NCBI GenBank assembly: GCA_964422185.1
Contig: CAYRAG010000025.1
Location: 1-25,576, forward strand
Reading direction: 5' to 3'
Source of the DNA: CALXCT01 sp964422185
Lineage (GTDB): Bacteria > Bacillota > Clostridia > Oscillospirales > Oscillospiraceae
Length of the DNA stretch: 25,576 nucleotides
Position 1 is the first letter of the stretch, and the number at the start of each line of letters is the position of its first letter. Both the position numbers and the translations under genes were made by a program. The notes below the pieces were generated by a model. It was not told the DNA's origin. It saw only the letters and a list, made by a program, of their open reading frames with translations, and ran no database searches. Positions 15,349 through 22,871 of this stretch are shown here, piece after piece.

Positions 15349-17184
15349 ATGAATCGGGAACTGGAGCGCATTCTGACGAGAGTGGAAAAGCCCGCCCGGT
15401 ATACCGGCGGGGAGTACAACGCGGTGGTCAGGGACAGGGCGGATGTGGATCTGCGCTTCGCGTTCTGTTTCCCGGACACCTATGAGATCGGGATGTCCAA
15501 CCTCGGCCTTCGCATCCTGTACGGGGTGCTCAACGAAATGGAGGGCGTGTGGTGCGAGCGGGTCTTCGCCCCCTGGGGCGACATGGAGGCGGAGCTGCGC
15601 GGGGCGGGCCTGCCCCTGTACGCCCTGGAGAGCGGGGATCCCGTCGCGGAGTTTGACATTGTGGGGTTCTCCCTGGGCTATGAGATGTCCTATACCAATG
15701 TGCTCAATATGCTGGATCTCGCCGGGATCCCCCTGCGAACCGGCCAGCGGGGGGACGACTGGCCCCTGATCCTCGCCGGGGGCGTGTGCGCCTACAACCC
15801 TGAGCCGCTTGCCCCGTTTATTGACGCGTTCTCCCTGGGGGAGGGGGAGGAGGTGCTGCCGGAGATCGTCGCCGCCGTCCGCGCCGCCAGGGAGGCCGGC
15901 CTGGGCCGGCGGGAGCTCCTGCGCGCCCTGGCGGACATTCCGGGGGTCTATGTGCCGTCCCTCTACGAACCGGCCTACCGGGCCGACGGAACCCTGGCGT
16001 CGCTGACACCCCGGGACGGCGCGCCGGCCGTGGTGACCAAACGCCTTGTCCGGGACATGGACCGCGCCTACTATCCCGTGAAGACCATCGTCCCGTCCAC
16101 GGAGATCGTCCACGACCGGGTCATGCTGGAGCTGTTCCGGGGCTGCATCCGGGGCTGCCGGTTCTGCCAGGCGGGGTATGTCTGCCGCCCTGTGCGCTCC
16201 CGCAGCCCGGAGCTGCTCGCACGCCAGGGCCGGGAGGCCTGCGCGGACTCCGGGTACCAGGAGATGACCCTGTCCAGCCTGTCCAGCAGCGACTACCCGC
16301 CGCTGGTGGATCTGTGCGACGACCTCCTGGCGTACTGCGGGCCCAACCATGTGAGCATCTCCCTGCCGTCCCTCCGGGCGGACAACTTCTCCGTCAGCCT
16401 GATGGAGCGGCTGCAGAGCGGGCGCAGGAGCGGCCTGACCTTCGCGCCGGAGGCGGGCACCCAGCGCCTGCGGGACGCCATCAACAAGGATGTGCGGGAG
16501 GAGGATCTGCTCCGGTCCGTGCGCACCGCGTTCGCCGGGGGCTGGAGCAGCGTGAAGCTTTACTTCATGCTCGGACTGCCTACGGAGACCGACGAGGATG
16601 TGCTGGGTATCGCGGATCTCGCCAGAAAGGTCTACTTCGCCTGGCGGGAGTGTGCGCCGAACCGGGCCAGAGGCGTGCGGATCACGGTGTCCACCGCCTG
16701 CTTTGTGCCCAAGCCCCACACCCCGTTCCAGTGGGAGGCCCAGGTCTCCATGGAGGAGTACCAGCGGCGCGTGGATCTGCTGCGGGACGCGCTGAAGCGG
16801 GACAAATCCATCACTTACAACTGGCATGATCCCCAGACCAGTTTTCTGGAAGCCGCCCTGGCGAGGGGAGACCGCAGGATGGCGGAGGTCATTGAGACCG
16901 CCTGGAGAAACGGCGCCAGGCTGGACGCGTGGAGCGAGTACTTCTCCCTGGACAGATGGCTGGAGGCGTTCGCGGCGTGCGGCCTGGATCCCGGATTTTA
17001 CGCGACCCGGGCGCGGAGCGAAGAGGAGCTTCTCCCCTGGGATCATCTCTCCGTCGGCGTGCGCAGGGACTTCCTGTGGCGGGAGCGGGCGCGCTGCCGC
17101 GAGGCGGTGCTGACGCCCAACTGCAGGGTGCAGTGCGCCGGGTGCGGCGCGAACGCTCTGAACGGAGGGGTCTGCGATGGCTGA
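15349..17184 (+). CDS. B12-binding-like/radical SAM protein, TIGR03960 family
   Basis: 611 residues from ATG 15349 with GGAGGCG six bases before; a longer frame to 15262 adds unrelated residues. The N-terminal ~200 residues form a degenerate cobalamin-binding-like domain (FPDTYEIGMSNLGLRILYG, then DIVGFSLGYEMSYTN). The radical SAM cluster motif is CIRGCRFC, with Cys266, Cys270 and Cys273 as 4Fe-4S ligands. The C-terminus carries an extra Cys-rich segment NCRVQCAGCG. Members of this family are widespread in Clostridia and usually sit beside, or are fused to, the DUF2344 protein found here. The reaction is not established to my knowledge; context elsewhere (near RNase G and ribosomal protein genes) suggests RNA or ribosome modification. 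The family call is strong, the function unknown. Confidence 0.9.
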   Translation: MNRELERILTRVEKPARYTGGEYNAVVRDRADVDLRFAFCFPDTYEIGMSNLGLRILYGVLNEMEGVWCERVFAPWGDMEAELRGAGLPLYALESGDPVAEFDIVGFSLGYEMSYTNVLNMLDLAGIPLRTGQRGDDWPLILAGGVCAYNPEPLAPFIDAFSLGEGEEVLPEIVAAVRAAREAGLGRRELLRALADIPGVYVPSLYEPAYRADGTLASLTPRDGAPAVVTKRLVRDMDRAYYPVKTIVPSTEIVHDRVMLELFRGCIRGCRFCQAGYVCRPVRSRSPELLARQGREACADSGYQEMTLSSLSSSDYPPLVDLCDDLLAYCGPNHVSISLPSLRADNFSVSLMERLQSGRRSGLTFAPEAGTQRLRDAINKDVREEDLLRSVRTAFAGGWSSVKLYFMLGLPTETDEDVLGIADLARKVYFAWRECAPNRARGVRITVSTACFVPKPHTPFQWEAQVSMEEYQRRVDLLRDALKRDKSITYNWHDPQTSFLEAALARGDRRMAEVIETAWRNGARLDAWSEYFSLDRWLEAFAACGLDPGFYATRARSEEELLPWDHLSVGVRRDFLWRERARCREAVLTPNCRVQCAGCGANALNGGVCDG

Positions 17185-17845
17185 TCACCGGCTTCTGTTC
17201 TCCAAGGACGGAAGGGCCCGCTACATCTCCCACCTGGATCTGATGCGGACTTTCCAGCGTGCGTTCTTCCGGGCCGGCATCCCGATCCGGCACACGGAGG
17301 GGTTCAATCCCCACCCGTTTATCTCCATCGCGCTTCCCCTGTCCCTGGGATACTCCAGCCAGTGCGAGATTCTGGTGTTCGGCCTGACCGGAGACACCCC
17401 GGCAGATGAGGTTCCGGCGCGTCTGAACCGGGTGCTGCCGGAGGGCGTGCGGGTGCAGCGCTGCTATGAGGGCGGCAGGCCGATCCGGGAACTGGCGTTC
17501 CTCCGCTACGCGGTGAACATGGAGTACGACGGCGCGGTTCCGGCCGGCGCGCAGGACGCGCTGCGGGAGCTGCTGGGCCGGGAGAGCCTGGTGGTGCGCA
17601 GGAAGTCCAGAAAGGCGAAGTGCGGCTACACCGAGGTGGATCTCATCCCCCGCGTCCGGCAGTGGGAACTGTCCGCCGGGGACGGTGCGCTCACCCTCGA
17701 CTGCGTGCTCGCCGCTCAGAATCCCGGCCTCAACCCGGAGCTCATCGTCGCCGCGCTCCGGGAGGAGTACCCGGAACTCTCGCCGGACTTCGTCCGCTTC
17801 CACCGGCGGGAGGCGCTGGACGCCGATCTGGCGCCGTTCCGCTGA
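17177..17845 (+). CDS. DUF2344 / TIGR03936 radical SAM-associated protein
   Basis: 222 residues; the ATG lies inside the last codons of the radical SAM gene (8-base overlap), so the two are translationally coupled. The hallmark opening is RYISHLDLMRTFQRAFFRAGIP followed by TEGFNPHPFISIALPLSLGYSS. In several lineages this domain is fused to the C-terminus of the TIGR03960 radical SAM protein, implying a shared complex and reaction. Usually rng (RNase G) and rplU follow; here a terminator comes directly after, so the conserved neighbourhood is broken. No catalytic motif is assignable. Identification by family is strong. Confidence 0.9.
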   Translation: MADHRLLFSKDGRARYISHLDLMRTFQRAFFRAGIPIRHTEGFNPHPFISIALPLSLGYSSQCEILVFGLTGDTPADEVPARLNRVLPEGVRVQRCYEGGRPIRELAFLRYAVNMEYDGAVPAGAQDALRELLGRESLVVRRKSRKAKCGYTEVDLIPRVRQWELSAGDGALTLDCVLAAQNPGLNPELIVAALREEYPELSPDFVRFHRREALDADLAPFR

Positions 17846-17884
17846 GACTGGCATCGCGTCAGACCCGGTTCAGACAACTATCAG

Positions 17885-17919
17885 ACGGGCCGCCGGAACA
17901 CAACCGGCAGCCCGTTTTT
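17885..17919 (+). terminator. Intrinsic terminator of the radical SAM operon
   Basis: ACGGGC (17885-17890) plus GCCGG (17892-17896) pair with CCGGC (17904-17908) plus GCCCGT (17910-17915), with one C/A mismatch and a 7-base loop, followed by a T-run at 17915-17919. It sits 40 bases after the DUF2344 stop. Confidence 0.92.
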
Positions 17920-18112
17920 CTTACCCGCCCGGAACCGGGGATCCCCCTCCCGACCCGGAACCCCGCGTACCGGGCCCCGCGGCGGATTTTTCGAGACATC
18001 CTGAATTTGTCCGGTATTCCCGCGGTTTGTCTCCGCCCTGGCAGTCTTTTCCTGTCCATAAGGTTCAATTTCCGCCGCGGCGCGGTTTTCTTAGGGAAAA
18101 AGCTCAAAAATT

Positions 18113-18126
18113 GCCCTTGCAAGGGC
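18113..18126. promoter_or_regulatory. Palindrome GCCCTTG-CAAGGGC covering the -35 box
   Basis: A perfect, uninterrupted 14-bp palindrome whose centre TTGCAA is the -35 element. A protein bound here would block RNA polymerase, so this is a strong operator candidate, perhaps for a LacI/GntR-type repressor encoded elsewhere. Confidence 0.55.
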
Positions 18127-18145
18127 CTCCGGTTAGTGCTATACT
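18117..18145 (+). promoter_or_regulatory. Promoter of the ABC-SDR-dhaKL-rpiB operon
   Basis: TTGCAA (18117-18122), a 17-base spacer and TATACT (18140-18145) form a strong sigma-A match. The predicted start is near 18152, leaving a leader of about 200 bases. Confidence 0.75.
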
Positions 18146-18354
18146 GACAAAGACCGCTGTGTGTATTTTTCTCAGACACGCAGGATGCAGATCAAAGGTT
18201 CCGCCTGCCTGTCCCTGCCGGTGGAAATCCGCAGGGGCCTGAGGCCCGGGTTGCGCTTCCGTCTGGAGAGGGGCGGGAACGGATTCCCGGGACGGGCCGG
18301 CATGGCGAATCCGCGGCTGTATGGCTGCCGTTTGAACAACGAGGGGGGAAAGCT

Positions 18355-19836
18355 GTGAATTTAGTTGAGATGAAGGGGATTCATAAGAGCTTCTACGGAG
18401 TGGAAGTGCTTCACGGCGTCGATTTCGTCCTGCGGCCCGGCTCGGTGCACGCGCTCATGGGAGAGAACGGCGCGGGCAAGTCCACTCTGATGAAAGTGCT
18501 CGCCGGGGTGCATAAATGCGATTCCGGCACCGTGATCGTCGACGGCAGGGAAGTGGATATCGGATCCCCGGCCGAGGCGCAGAAACTGGGCATTGCCATG
18601 ATTCACCAGGAGCTCTCGCCCGTGTATGAGATGACGGTGGGGGAGAACATCTACCTGGGACGGGAGCCCAGCAAGATGGGCTTTGTGGACTACGGCGAGA
18701 TGTACAAAAAGACCGAGGAGCTGCTGGCCAAACTCCATATCCCCATCAACCCCAAAGCCAAAATGAAATCCCTGCGTGTGGCCGACCAGCAGATGGTGGA
18801 AATCGCCAAGGCGCTGGATCAGGACGCGCACATTGTCATCATGGACGAGCCCACCTCCGCCATTACGGACAATGAGGTGGAGAACCTGTTCCGGATGATC
18901 AACGGGATGCGGGAGCACGGCGTGGGGATCATCTATATCTCCCACAAGATGGCTGAGATTTTCCAGATCGCCGATGATATCACGGTGCTGCGGGACGGCA
19001 ACTATGTGAACACCTGGCCGGTGAGCGAGGTGGACAACGACACCCTCATCCGCAACATGGTGGGCCGCGAGCTGAAGGAACAGTTCCCCAAGATTGAGGT
19101 TCCCATCGGCGAGACGGTGCTGGAGGTCAGGGATCTGACGCTGCCCGGCCAGTACGAGCACATCAGCTTTGAGCTCCACCGCGGCGAGATCCTCGGAATG
19201 GTGGGCCTGATCGGCGCCGGCCGGACGGAGCTGATGCACTCCCTGTTCGGGGTCACCCACCCGGAGAGCGGAGAGATTGTGCTCAAGGGCGAAAAGGTGG
19301 AGATTAAAAATCCCCGGGACGCCATTAACAAGGGCATCGCCTATGTGACGGAGGACAGGAAAGGAGAGGGGCTTGTTCTCCCCATGAGCGTGCACCACAA
19401 CACAACGCTGGCGTCGCTTCAGGACTTTGTGTCCGGATTCCTGCTCCAGAAGAACAAGGAGAATCAGAAAGTGAGCGAGCAGGTGGATGCGCTGTCCATC
19501 AAGGTCAACAACATCAACCTGCCGGTGAAGTCCCTGTCCGGCGGCAACCAGCAGAAAGTGGTTCTCGCCAAGTGGATGATCACGGATCCGGACATCATCA
19601 TCTTCGACGAGCCCACCCGGGGCATCGATGTGGGCGCCAAGGCGGAGATTTACAAGATCATGTGCAATTTCGTCGCCCAGGGACACGCGATTATCATGAT
19701 CTCCTCCGAAATGCCGGAGGCCATGGGCATGGCGGATCGCATCATCGTCCTGAGCGATCACAAGTACAGCGGTGAACTCAAACGGGAGGAGTTCTCCCAG
19801 GAAGCCATCGTTGCCATGGAATTCCAGTATATGTAA
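18355..19836 (+). CDS. Sugar ABC transporter ATPase, RbsA/MglA type
   Basis: 493 residues from GTG 18355 with GAGGGGGG nearby. It has two fused nucleotide-binding domains. Domain 1: Walker A GENGAGKST at 36-44, a degenerate signature SLRVADQQM near 139-147, and Walker B IVIMDEPTSA. Domain 2: a degenerate Walker A GLIGAGRTE at 284-292, an intact signature LSGGNQQKV at 394-402, and Walker B IIIFDEPTRGIDVG. This asymmetry is normal for the CUT2 family, which imports pentoses, hexoses and polyols such as ribose, xylose or erythritol. It is the first gene of an operon with the matching permease and binding protein. The substrate is not readable from the ATPase; downstream enzymes point to a tetritol or tetrulose. 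Confidence 0.93.
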   Translation: MNLVEMKGIHKSFYGVEVLHGVDFVLRPGSVHALMGENGAGKSTLMKVLAGVHKCDSGTVIVDGREVDIGSPAEAQKLGIAMIHQELSPVYEMTVGENIYLGREPSKMGFVDYGEMYKKTEELLAKLHIPINPKAKMKSLRVADQQMVEIAKALDQDAHIVIMDEPTSAITDNEVENLFRMINGMREHGVGIIYISHKMAEIFQIADDITVLRDGNYVNTWPVSEVDNDTLIRNMVGRELKEQFPKIEVPIGETVLEVRDLTLPGQYEHISFELHRGEILGMVGLIGAGRTELMHSLFGVTHPESGEIVLKGEKVEIKNPRDAINKGIAYVTEDRKGEGLVLPMSVHHNTTLASLQDFVSGFLLQKNKENQKVSEQVDALSIKVNNINLPVKSLSGGNQQKVVLAKWMITDPDIIIFDEPTRGIDVGAKAEIYKIMCNFVAQGHAIIMISSEMPEAMGMADRIIVLSDHKYSGELKREEFSQEAIVAMEFQYM

Positions 19837-19858
19837 AAGCGGAGGAGGGCATTTGAGG

Positions 19859-20836
19859 ATGAGTAATTCGACAACCGGGGCGGCGGTCGCCCCAAAGAAG
19901 AAATTCAACGGGAAACAGTTCGCCTCTACCTACGGCTCCCTGATCGGCCTGATCGTGCTGGTCATCGTGTTCACCGTGCTGAACCCCCGCTTTATCAGCG
20001 GCAGCAACCTGCGCAACCTGTTGCGCATCGCGTCCATCAACGGCCTGCTGGCCGTGGGCATGACTTTCGTGGTTCTCACCGGCGGCATCGACCTGTCCGT
20101 GGGCGCCATGATGGGCTGCGCGGGCATGTACTCCGCCTATTTCGCCCAGACTTCCATGAACCTGCCGTGGTTTGTGGGTCTGCTGGTAGGCCTGGCCATG
20201 GGCCTGGTCATCGGCCTGTTCAACGGCATCTGCATCTCCTATCTGAAAGTCCCCGCGTTCGTGGGCACTCTGGGCTCCATGAGCATCGCGCAGGGACTTA
20301 CTTTCCTGATCACCAAGGCCAAACCCATCCCCAACCTGACCGACTCGTTCAAGAAGATCGGCGGCGGCCTGGTGGGCCCCATCCCCATCCCCTGCATTAT
20401 CATGGTCGTGGTGCTGGTGGTCTGCTTCATTCTGCTGTATAAGACGCGGTACGGCCGCTATGTGTTTGCCGTGGGCGGCAACCTGAACGCCGCGCATGTG
20501 TCCGGTATCAACACCAAGCGGATCATCTGCTCCGTCTATGTCATCTCCGGCGTGCTGTCCGCGCTGGCCGGCGTGATTACCTCCGCCCGCGTCACCTCCG
20601 GCGTCACCTCCACCGGTGACGGCTACGAGACCGACGCCATCGCCATGGTGGTCATCGGCGGCACGAGCCTTGCCGGCGGCAAGGGCCGTCTGTGGGGCAC
20701 CATCGTGGGCATATTGCTGATTCAGGCGCTGAGCACCGGCCTGGACATGCTGGGCGTGAGCTACTACGCGCAGCTGATCGTCAAGGGCTTCGTCGTGATC
20801 GGCGCGGTCATGCTGGACGGCCTGAGCTCTGACTGA
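19859..20836 (+). CDS. Sugar ABC transporter permease, RbsC type
   Basis: 325 residues from ATG 19859; GGAGGAGG lies ten bases upstream. A TTG two codons earlier is in frame but too close to the ribosome-binding site. The frame is open further upstream, inside the ATPase gene, but that part is unrelated. The protein is a CUT2 permease with eight to ten hydrophobic segments; the conserved GMTFVVLTGGIDLSVGAMMG stretch and the later VVIGGTSLAGGKGRLWGTIVG stretch identify BPD_transp_2 members. It forms the membrane channel for the RbsA-like ATPase 22 bases upstream. Substrate class is inferred from the operon. Confidence 0.92.
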   Translation: MSNSTTGAAVAPKKKFNGKQFASTYGSLIGLIVLVIVFTVLNPRFISGSNLRNLLRIASINGLLAVGMTFVVLTGGIDLSVGAMMGCAGMYSAYFAQTSMNLPWFVGLLVGLAMGLVIGLFNGICISYLKVPAFVGTLGSMSIAQGLTFLITKAKPIPNLTDSFKKIGGGLVGPIPIPCIIMVVVLVVCFILLYKTRYGRYVFAVGGNLNAAHVSGINTKRIICSVYVISGVLSALAGVITSARVTSGVTSTGDGYETDAIAMVVIGGTSLAGGKGRLWGTIVGILLIQALSTGLDMLGVSYYAQLIVKGFVVIGAVMLDGLSSD

Positions 20837-20853
20837 GCCAATCCCGGTTTTTG

Positions 20854-20869
20854 ACCCGTTCACTCGGGT
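20854..20869 (+). repeat. Small stem-loop between permease and binding-protein genes
   Basis: ACCCG (20854-20858) and CGGGT (20865-20869) can pair around TTCACT; flanking TTTTG and TGAAAA extend the pairing imperfectly. There is no U-tract on the plus strand. It could be an mRNA processing or stabilising element that raises binding-protein output. Confidence 0.35.
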
Positions 20870-20906
20870 TGAAAATAAAAAGAAAAGAAATGGAGGAACG
20901 AAAAAA

Positions 20907-21929
20907 ATGAAGAAACTTTCCAAGATCCTCGCAGTAATGCTGGCCGCCGTCATGACGCTGGGCCTGGTTGCCTGCGGTGGCGGCGGCGAAGAAGCGGCAC
21001 CCTCCGATTCCGCGGCGCCCTCTGAGTCCGCGGCTCCCTCCGAGTCTGCGGCTCCCTCCGAGTCCGCCGGCGGCGGCGAGAAGCTGTCCATCGGTGCCAC
21101 CTACTACACCCTGCAGACCGAGTTCTGCATGCGCATGGACAACCAGGCGCAGAAGTGGGCTGCCGAGAACAATGTGGACTATGTAGGCTATGACGGCCAG
21201 AACGATGCAGCCACCCAGCTGCAGCAGGTGGAGACCATGATCTCCAACGGTGTGGATGCCATCATCCTGAATCCCCAGGATGCTGACGCCTGCGTCGCCT
21301 GCGTGGACGCCGCCGTCGAGGCCGGTATCCCCATCATCGGCGTGAACACCATGGTCAACAGCCCCGACCTGACCGCCTATGTCGGCTCTCAGGATGTGGG
21401 CGCCGGCGAGGAAATCATGCAGTTCATGATTGACTACATGGGCAGAAATGACTTCAATATCGTCGTCATCGAGGGCCCCATGGGCCAGTCCGCTCAGCTG
21501 CAGCGCTGGGAAGGCATCAACAATGTCCTGGCCGAGAACCCCGACATCAAGATTCTGGACTACAACACCGCCAACTGGGTCCGCGCTGAGGCCATGACCC
21601 TGATGGAGACCTGGATCACCACCTACGGCGACCAGATCGACGCTGTCGTCGCGGAGAACGACGAGATGGCGCTGGGTGCCCGCGAGGCCATCAAGGCTGC
21701 CAACATGGACATCCCCTGCATCGGCATTGACGGTATCACCGACGCCGTCAGCGCTGTCCAGAACGGCGACATGATCGCCAGCGACTTCCAGGACGCTGAG
21801 GGCCAGATCACCGGCGCGCTCGACGCCGCGGTGAAGGTCATCAACGGCGAGACCGTGGAGAAGGAAATCTGGATCCCGTTCCAGATGATCACTCCCGAGA
21901 ACTATGAGGAGTTCGTAGACCGCTATTAA
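20907..21929 (+). CDS. Sugar-binding lipoprotein, periplasmic-binding-protein type I (RbsB-like)
   Basis: 340 residues; GGAGG lies eleven bases before the ATG. The lipoprotein signal runs MKKLSKILAVMLAAVMTLGLVAC with Cys23 as the lipidation site. A tether of repeated AAPSES units follows, then the Peripla_BP_4 fold: LSIGATYYTLQTEFCMRMDN, a typical QQVETMISNGVDAIILNPQD segment, GIPIIGVNTMV, and VVAENDEMALGAREAIKAA in the second lobe. It should capture the substrate outside the membrane and hand it to the RbsC-like permease. Which sugar or polyol binds cannot be told from sequence. Confidence 0.92.
   Translation: MKKLSKILAVMLAAVMTLGLVACGGGGEEAAPSDSAAPSESAAPSESAAPSESAGGGEKLSIGATYYTLQTEFCMRMDNQAQKWAAENNVDYVGYDGQNDAATQLQQVETMISNGVDAIILNPQDADACVACVDAAVEAGIPIIGVNTMVNSPDLTAYVGSQDVGAGEEIMQFMIDYMGRNDFNIVVIEGPMGQSAQLQRWEGINNVLAENPDIKILDYNTANWVRAEAMTLMETWITTYGDQIDAVVAENDEMALGAREAIKAANMDIPCIGIDGITDAVSAVQNGDMIASDFQDAEGQITGALDAAVKVINGETVEKEIWIPFQMITPENYEEFVDRY
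20994..21065 (+). repeat. Four 18-bp tandem repeats in the lipoprotein tether
   Basis: Four imperfect copies of an 18-base unit (consensus GCGGCTCCCTCCGAGTCC) at 20994-21011, 21012-21029, 21030-21047 and 21048-21065. They encode AAPSDS/AAPSES. Copy number can change by slippage without breaking the frame. Confidence 0.9.
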
Positions 21930-21968
21930 TTCGCAAAGGGTAAGTCACCGCATCTGACTGGATGCTGA

Positions 21969-22009
21969 AGAGGGCGGCGGACGGGTGTTGAGTCCGTCCG
22001 CCGCTCTCT
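21969..22009 (+). repeat. Strong 16-bp hairpin between binding-protein and dehydrogenase genes
   Basis: AGAGGGCGGCGGACGG (21969-21984) pairs with CCGTCCGCCGCTCTCT (21994-22009), with one G-U pair and a 9-base loop, about 40 bases after the binding-protein stop. The following bases (CACTTTACAG) are a poor U-tract. Likely a partial terminator or 3'-end protector that sets higher transporter than enzyme expression. Confidence 0.7.
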
Positions 22010-22078
22010 CACTTTACAGAGACGCCGGGATCCGCCATCCCGCTGTCCTCTGAAAAACTGAAACGGAGGTATGTTCCC

Positions 22079-22846
22079 ATGCTCAAGTACGAAGAAGTGG
22101 ATCCTGGCTATTCTCTGGAAGGCAAGACCGCGATTATCACCGGCGGCGCCGCCGGCATCGGCAATGCCACCGCCAAGTTCTTCCATAAGAAAGGCGTCAA
22201 CCTGGTACTGGCCGACCTGAATCCCAAACTGGACGAGATCGCCGCGGAGATCGGCGACCACTGCATCGGCGTGATCGGCAATGTGCTGGACGCGGACTAT
22301 CCCGCCAAGGTCATTGACGCCGGCGTGAAGGCGTTCGGCCAGGTGGATATCCTGGTCAACTGCGCGGGCATTGTGGCGCTGGAGAAGGCCGAGCTCATCA
22401 GCGCGGACGACTGGAACCGCACCATCAGCATCAACCTGTCCGCCTGCTTCTTCATGGCTCAGGCCGTGGGCAAGTACATGATCGACAACGGGATCGGCGG
22501 ATCTATCGTGAATATGGCCTCCCAGGCCGGCGTCATCGCGCTGGACAAGCATGTGGCCTACTGCGCCGCCAAGGGCGGCATCATCGCGATGACCAAGGTC
22601 ATGGCGATGGAGTGGGCGCACTACGGCATCCGCGTCAACGCCGTGTCTCCCACCGTGGTGCTCACCGAGCTGGGCCACAAGGCGTGGGACGGCCCTGTGG
22701 GCGACGCGTTCAAGAAGGAGATGCCTTCCGAGCGCTTCGCGGAGCCGGACGAGATCGCGGGCGCCATCGCGTTCCTGTGCAGCAACGGCGCCAACATGAT
22801 CACCGGTCACAATCTGCTTATCGACGGCGGCTACACCATCAAGTAA
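22079..22846 (+). CDS. SDR-family polyol dehydrogenase, GolD/DthD-like
   Basis: 255 residues; GGAGG lies about ten bases before the ATG. Classical short-chain dehydrogenase: TGGAAGIG at 21-28, Asp46 in ADLN (suggesting NAD rather than NADP), NCAG at 94-97, Ser148, and YCAAK with Tyr161/Lys165. The C-terminal half contains NMASQAGVIALDKHVAYCAAK, SPTVVLTELGHKAW and the end LIDGGYTIK. From memory these closely match Listeria GolD (D-arabitol dehydrogenase) and mycobacterial D-threitol dehydrogenase. It should oxidise a polyol to a ketose in the cytoplasm. With dihydroxyacetone-kinase-type genes next, a tetritol (D-threitol to D-erythrulose) fits better than a pentitol, for which a xylulokinase would be expected. 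Confidence 0.85.
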   Translation: MLKYEEVDPGYSLEGKTAIITGGAAGIGNATAKFFHKKGVNLVLADLNPKLDEIAAEIGDHCIGVIGNVLDADYPAKVIDAGVKAFGQVDILVNCAGIVALEKAELISADDWNRTISINLSACFFMAQAVGKYMIDNGIGGSIVNMASQAGVIALDKHVAYCAAKGGIIAMTKVMAMEWAHYGIRVNAVSPTVVLTELGHKAWDGPVGDAFKKEMPSERFAEPDEIAGAIAFLCSNGANMITGHNLLIDGGYTIK

Positions 22847-22871
22847 AGAGTTTGCGTGGAGGGAAAACGAT

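Larger units (their letters stand above)
17920..18354. other. Intergenic region and leader before the second sugar operon
   Basis: It holds the promoter at 18117-18145 and its overlapping palindrome, then about 200 bases of leader. A 65-codon frame (18161-18358, GTG start) ends in a GTGA overlap with the ATPase start, but it has no ribosome-binding site or known relatives. Nothing else is recognised. Confidence 0.45.

Noticed and set aside
15289..17046. 585-codon minus-strand frame
   Set aside because: Antisense to the radical SAM gene, whose cluster motif and start are clear; His/Arg/Pro-rich composition is typical of a GC-driven shadow.
18161..18358. 65-codon leader frame with a GTGA overlap to the RbsA-type gene
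   Set aside because: The overlap looks like translational coupling, but there is no ribosome-binding site at its GTG and no recognisable product.
18361..19908. 515-codon minus-strand frame
   Set aside because: Antisense to the RbsA-type ATPase; no motifs.
19778..21100. 440-codon minus-strand frame
   Set aside because: Antisense to the permease and lipoprotein genes; low-complexity composition from the repeat region.
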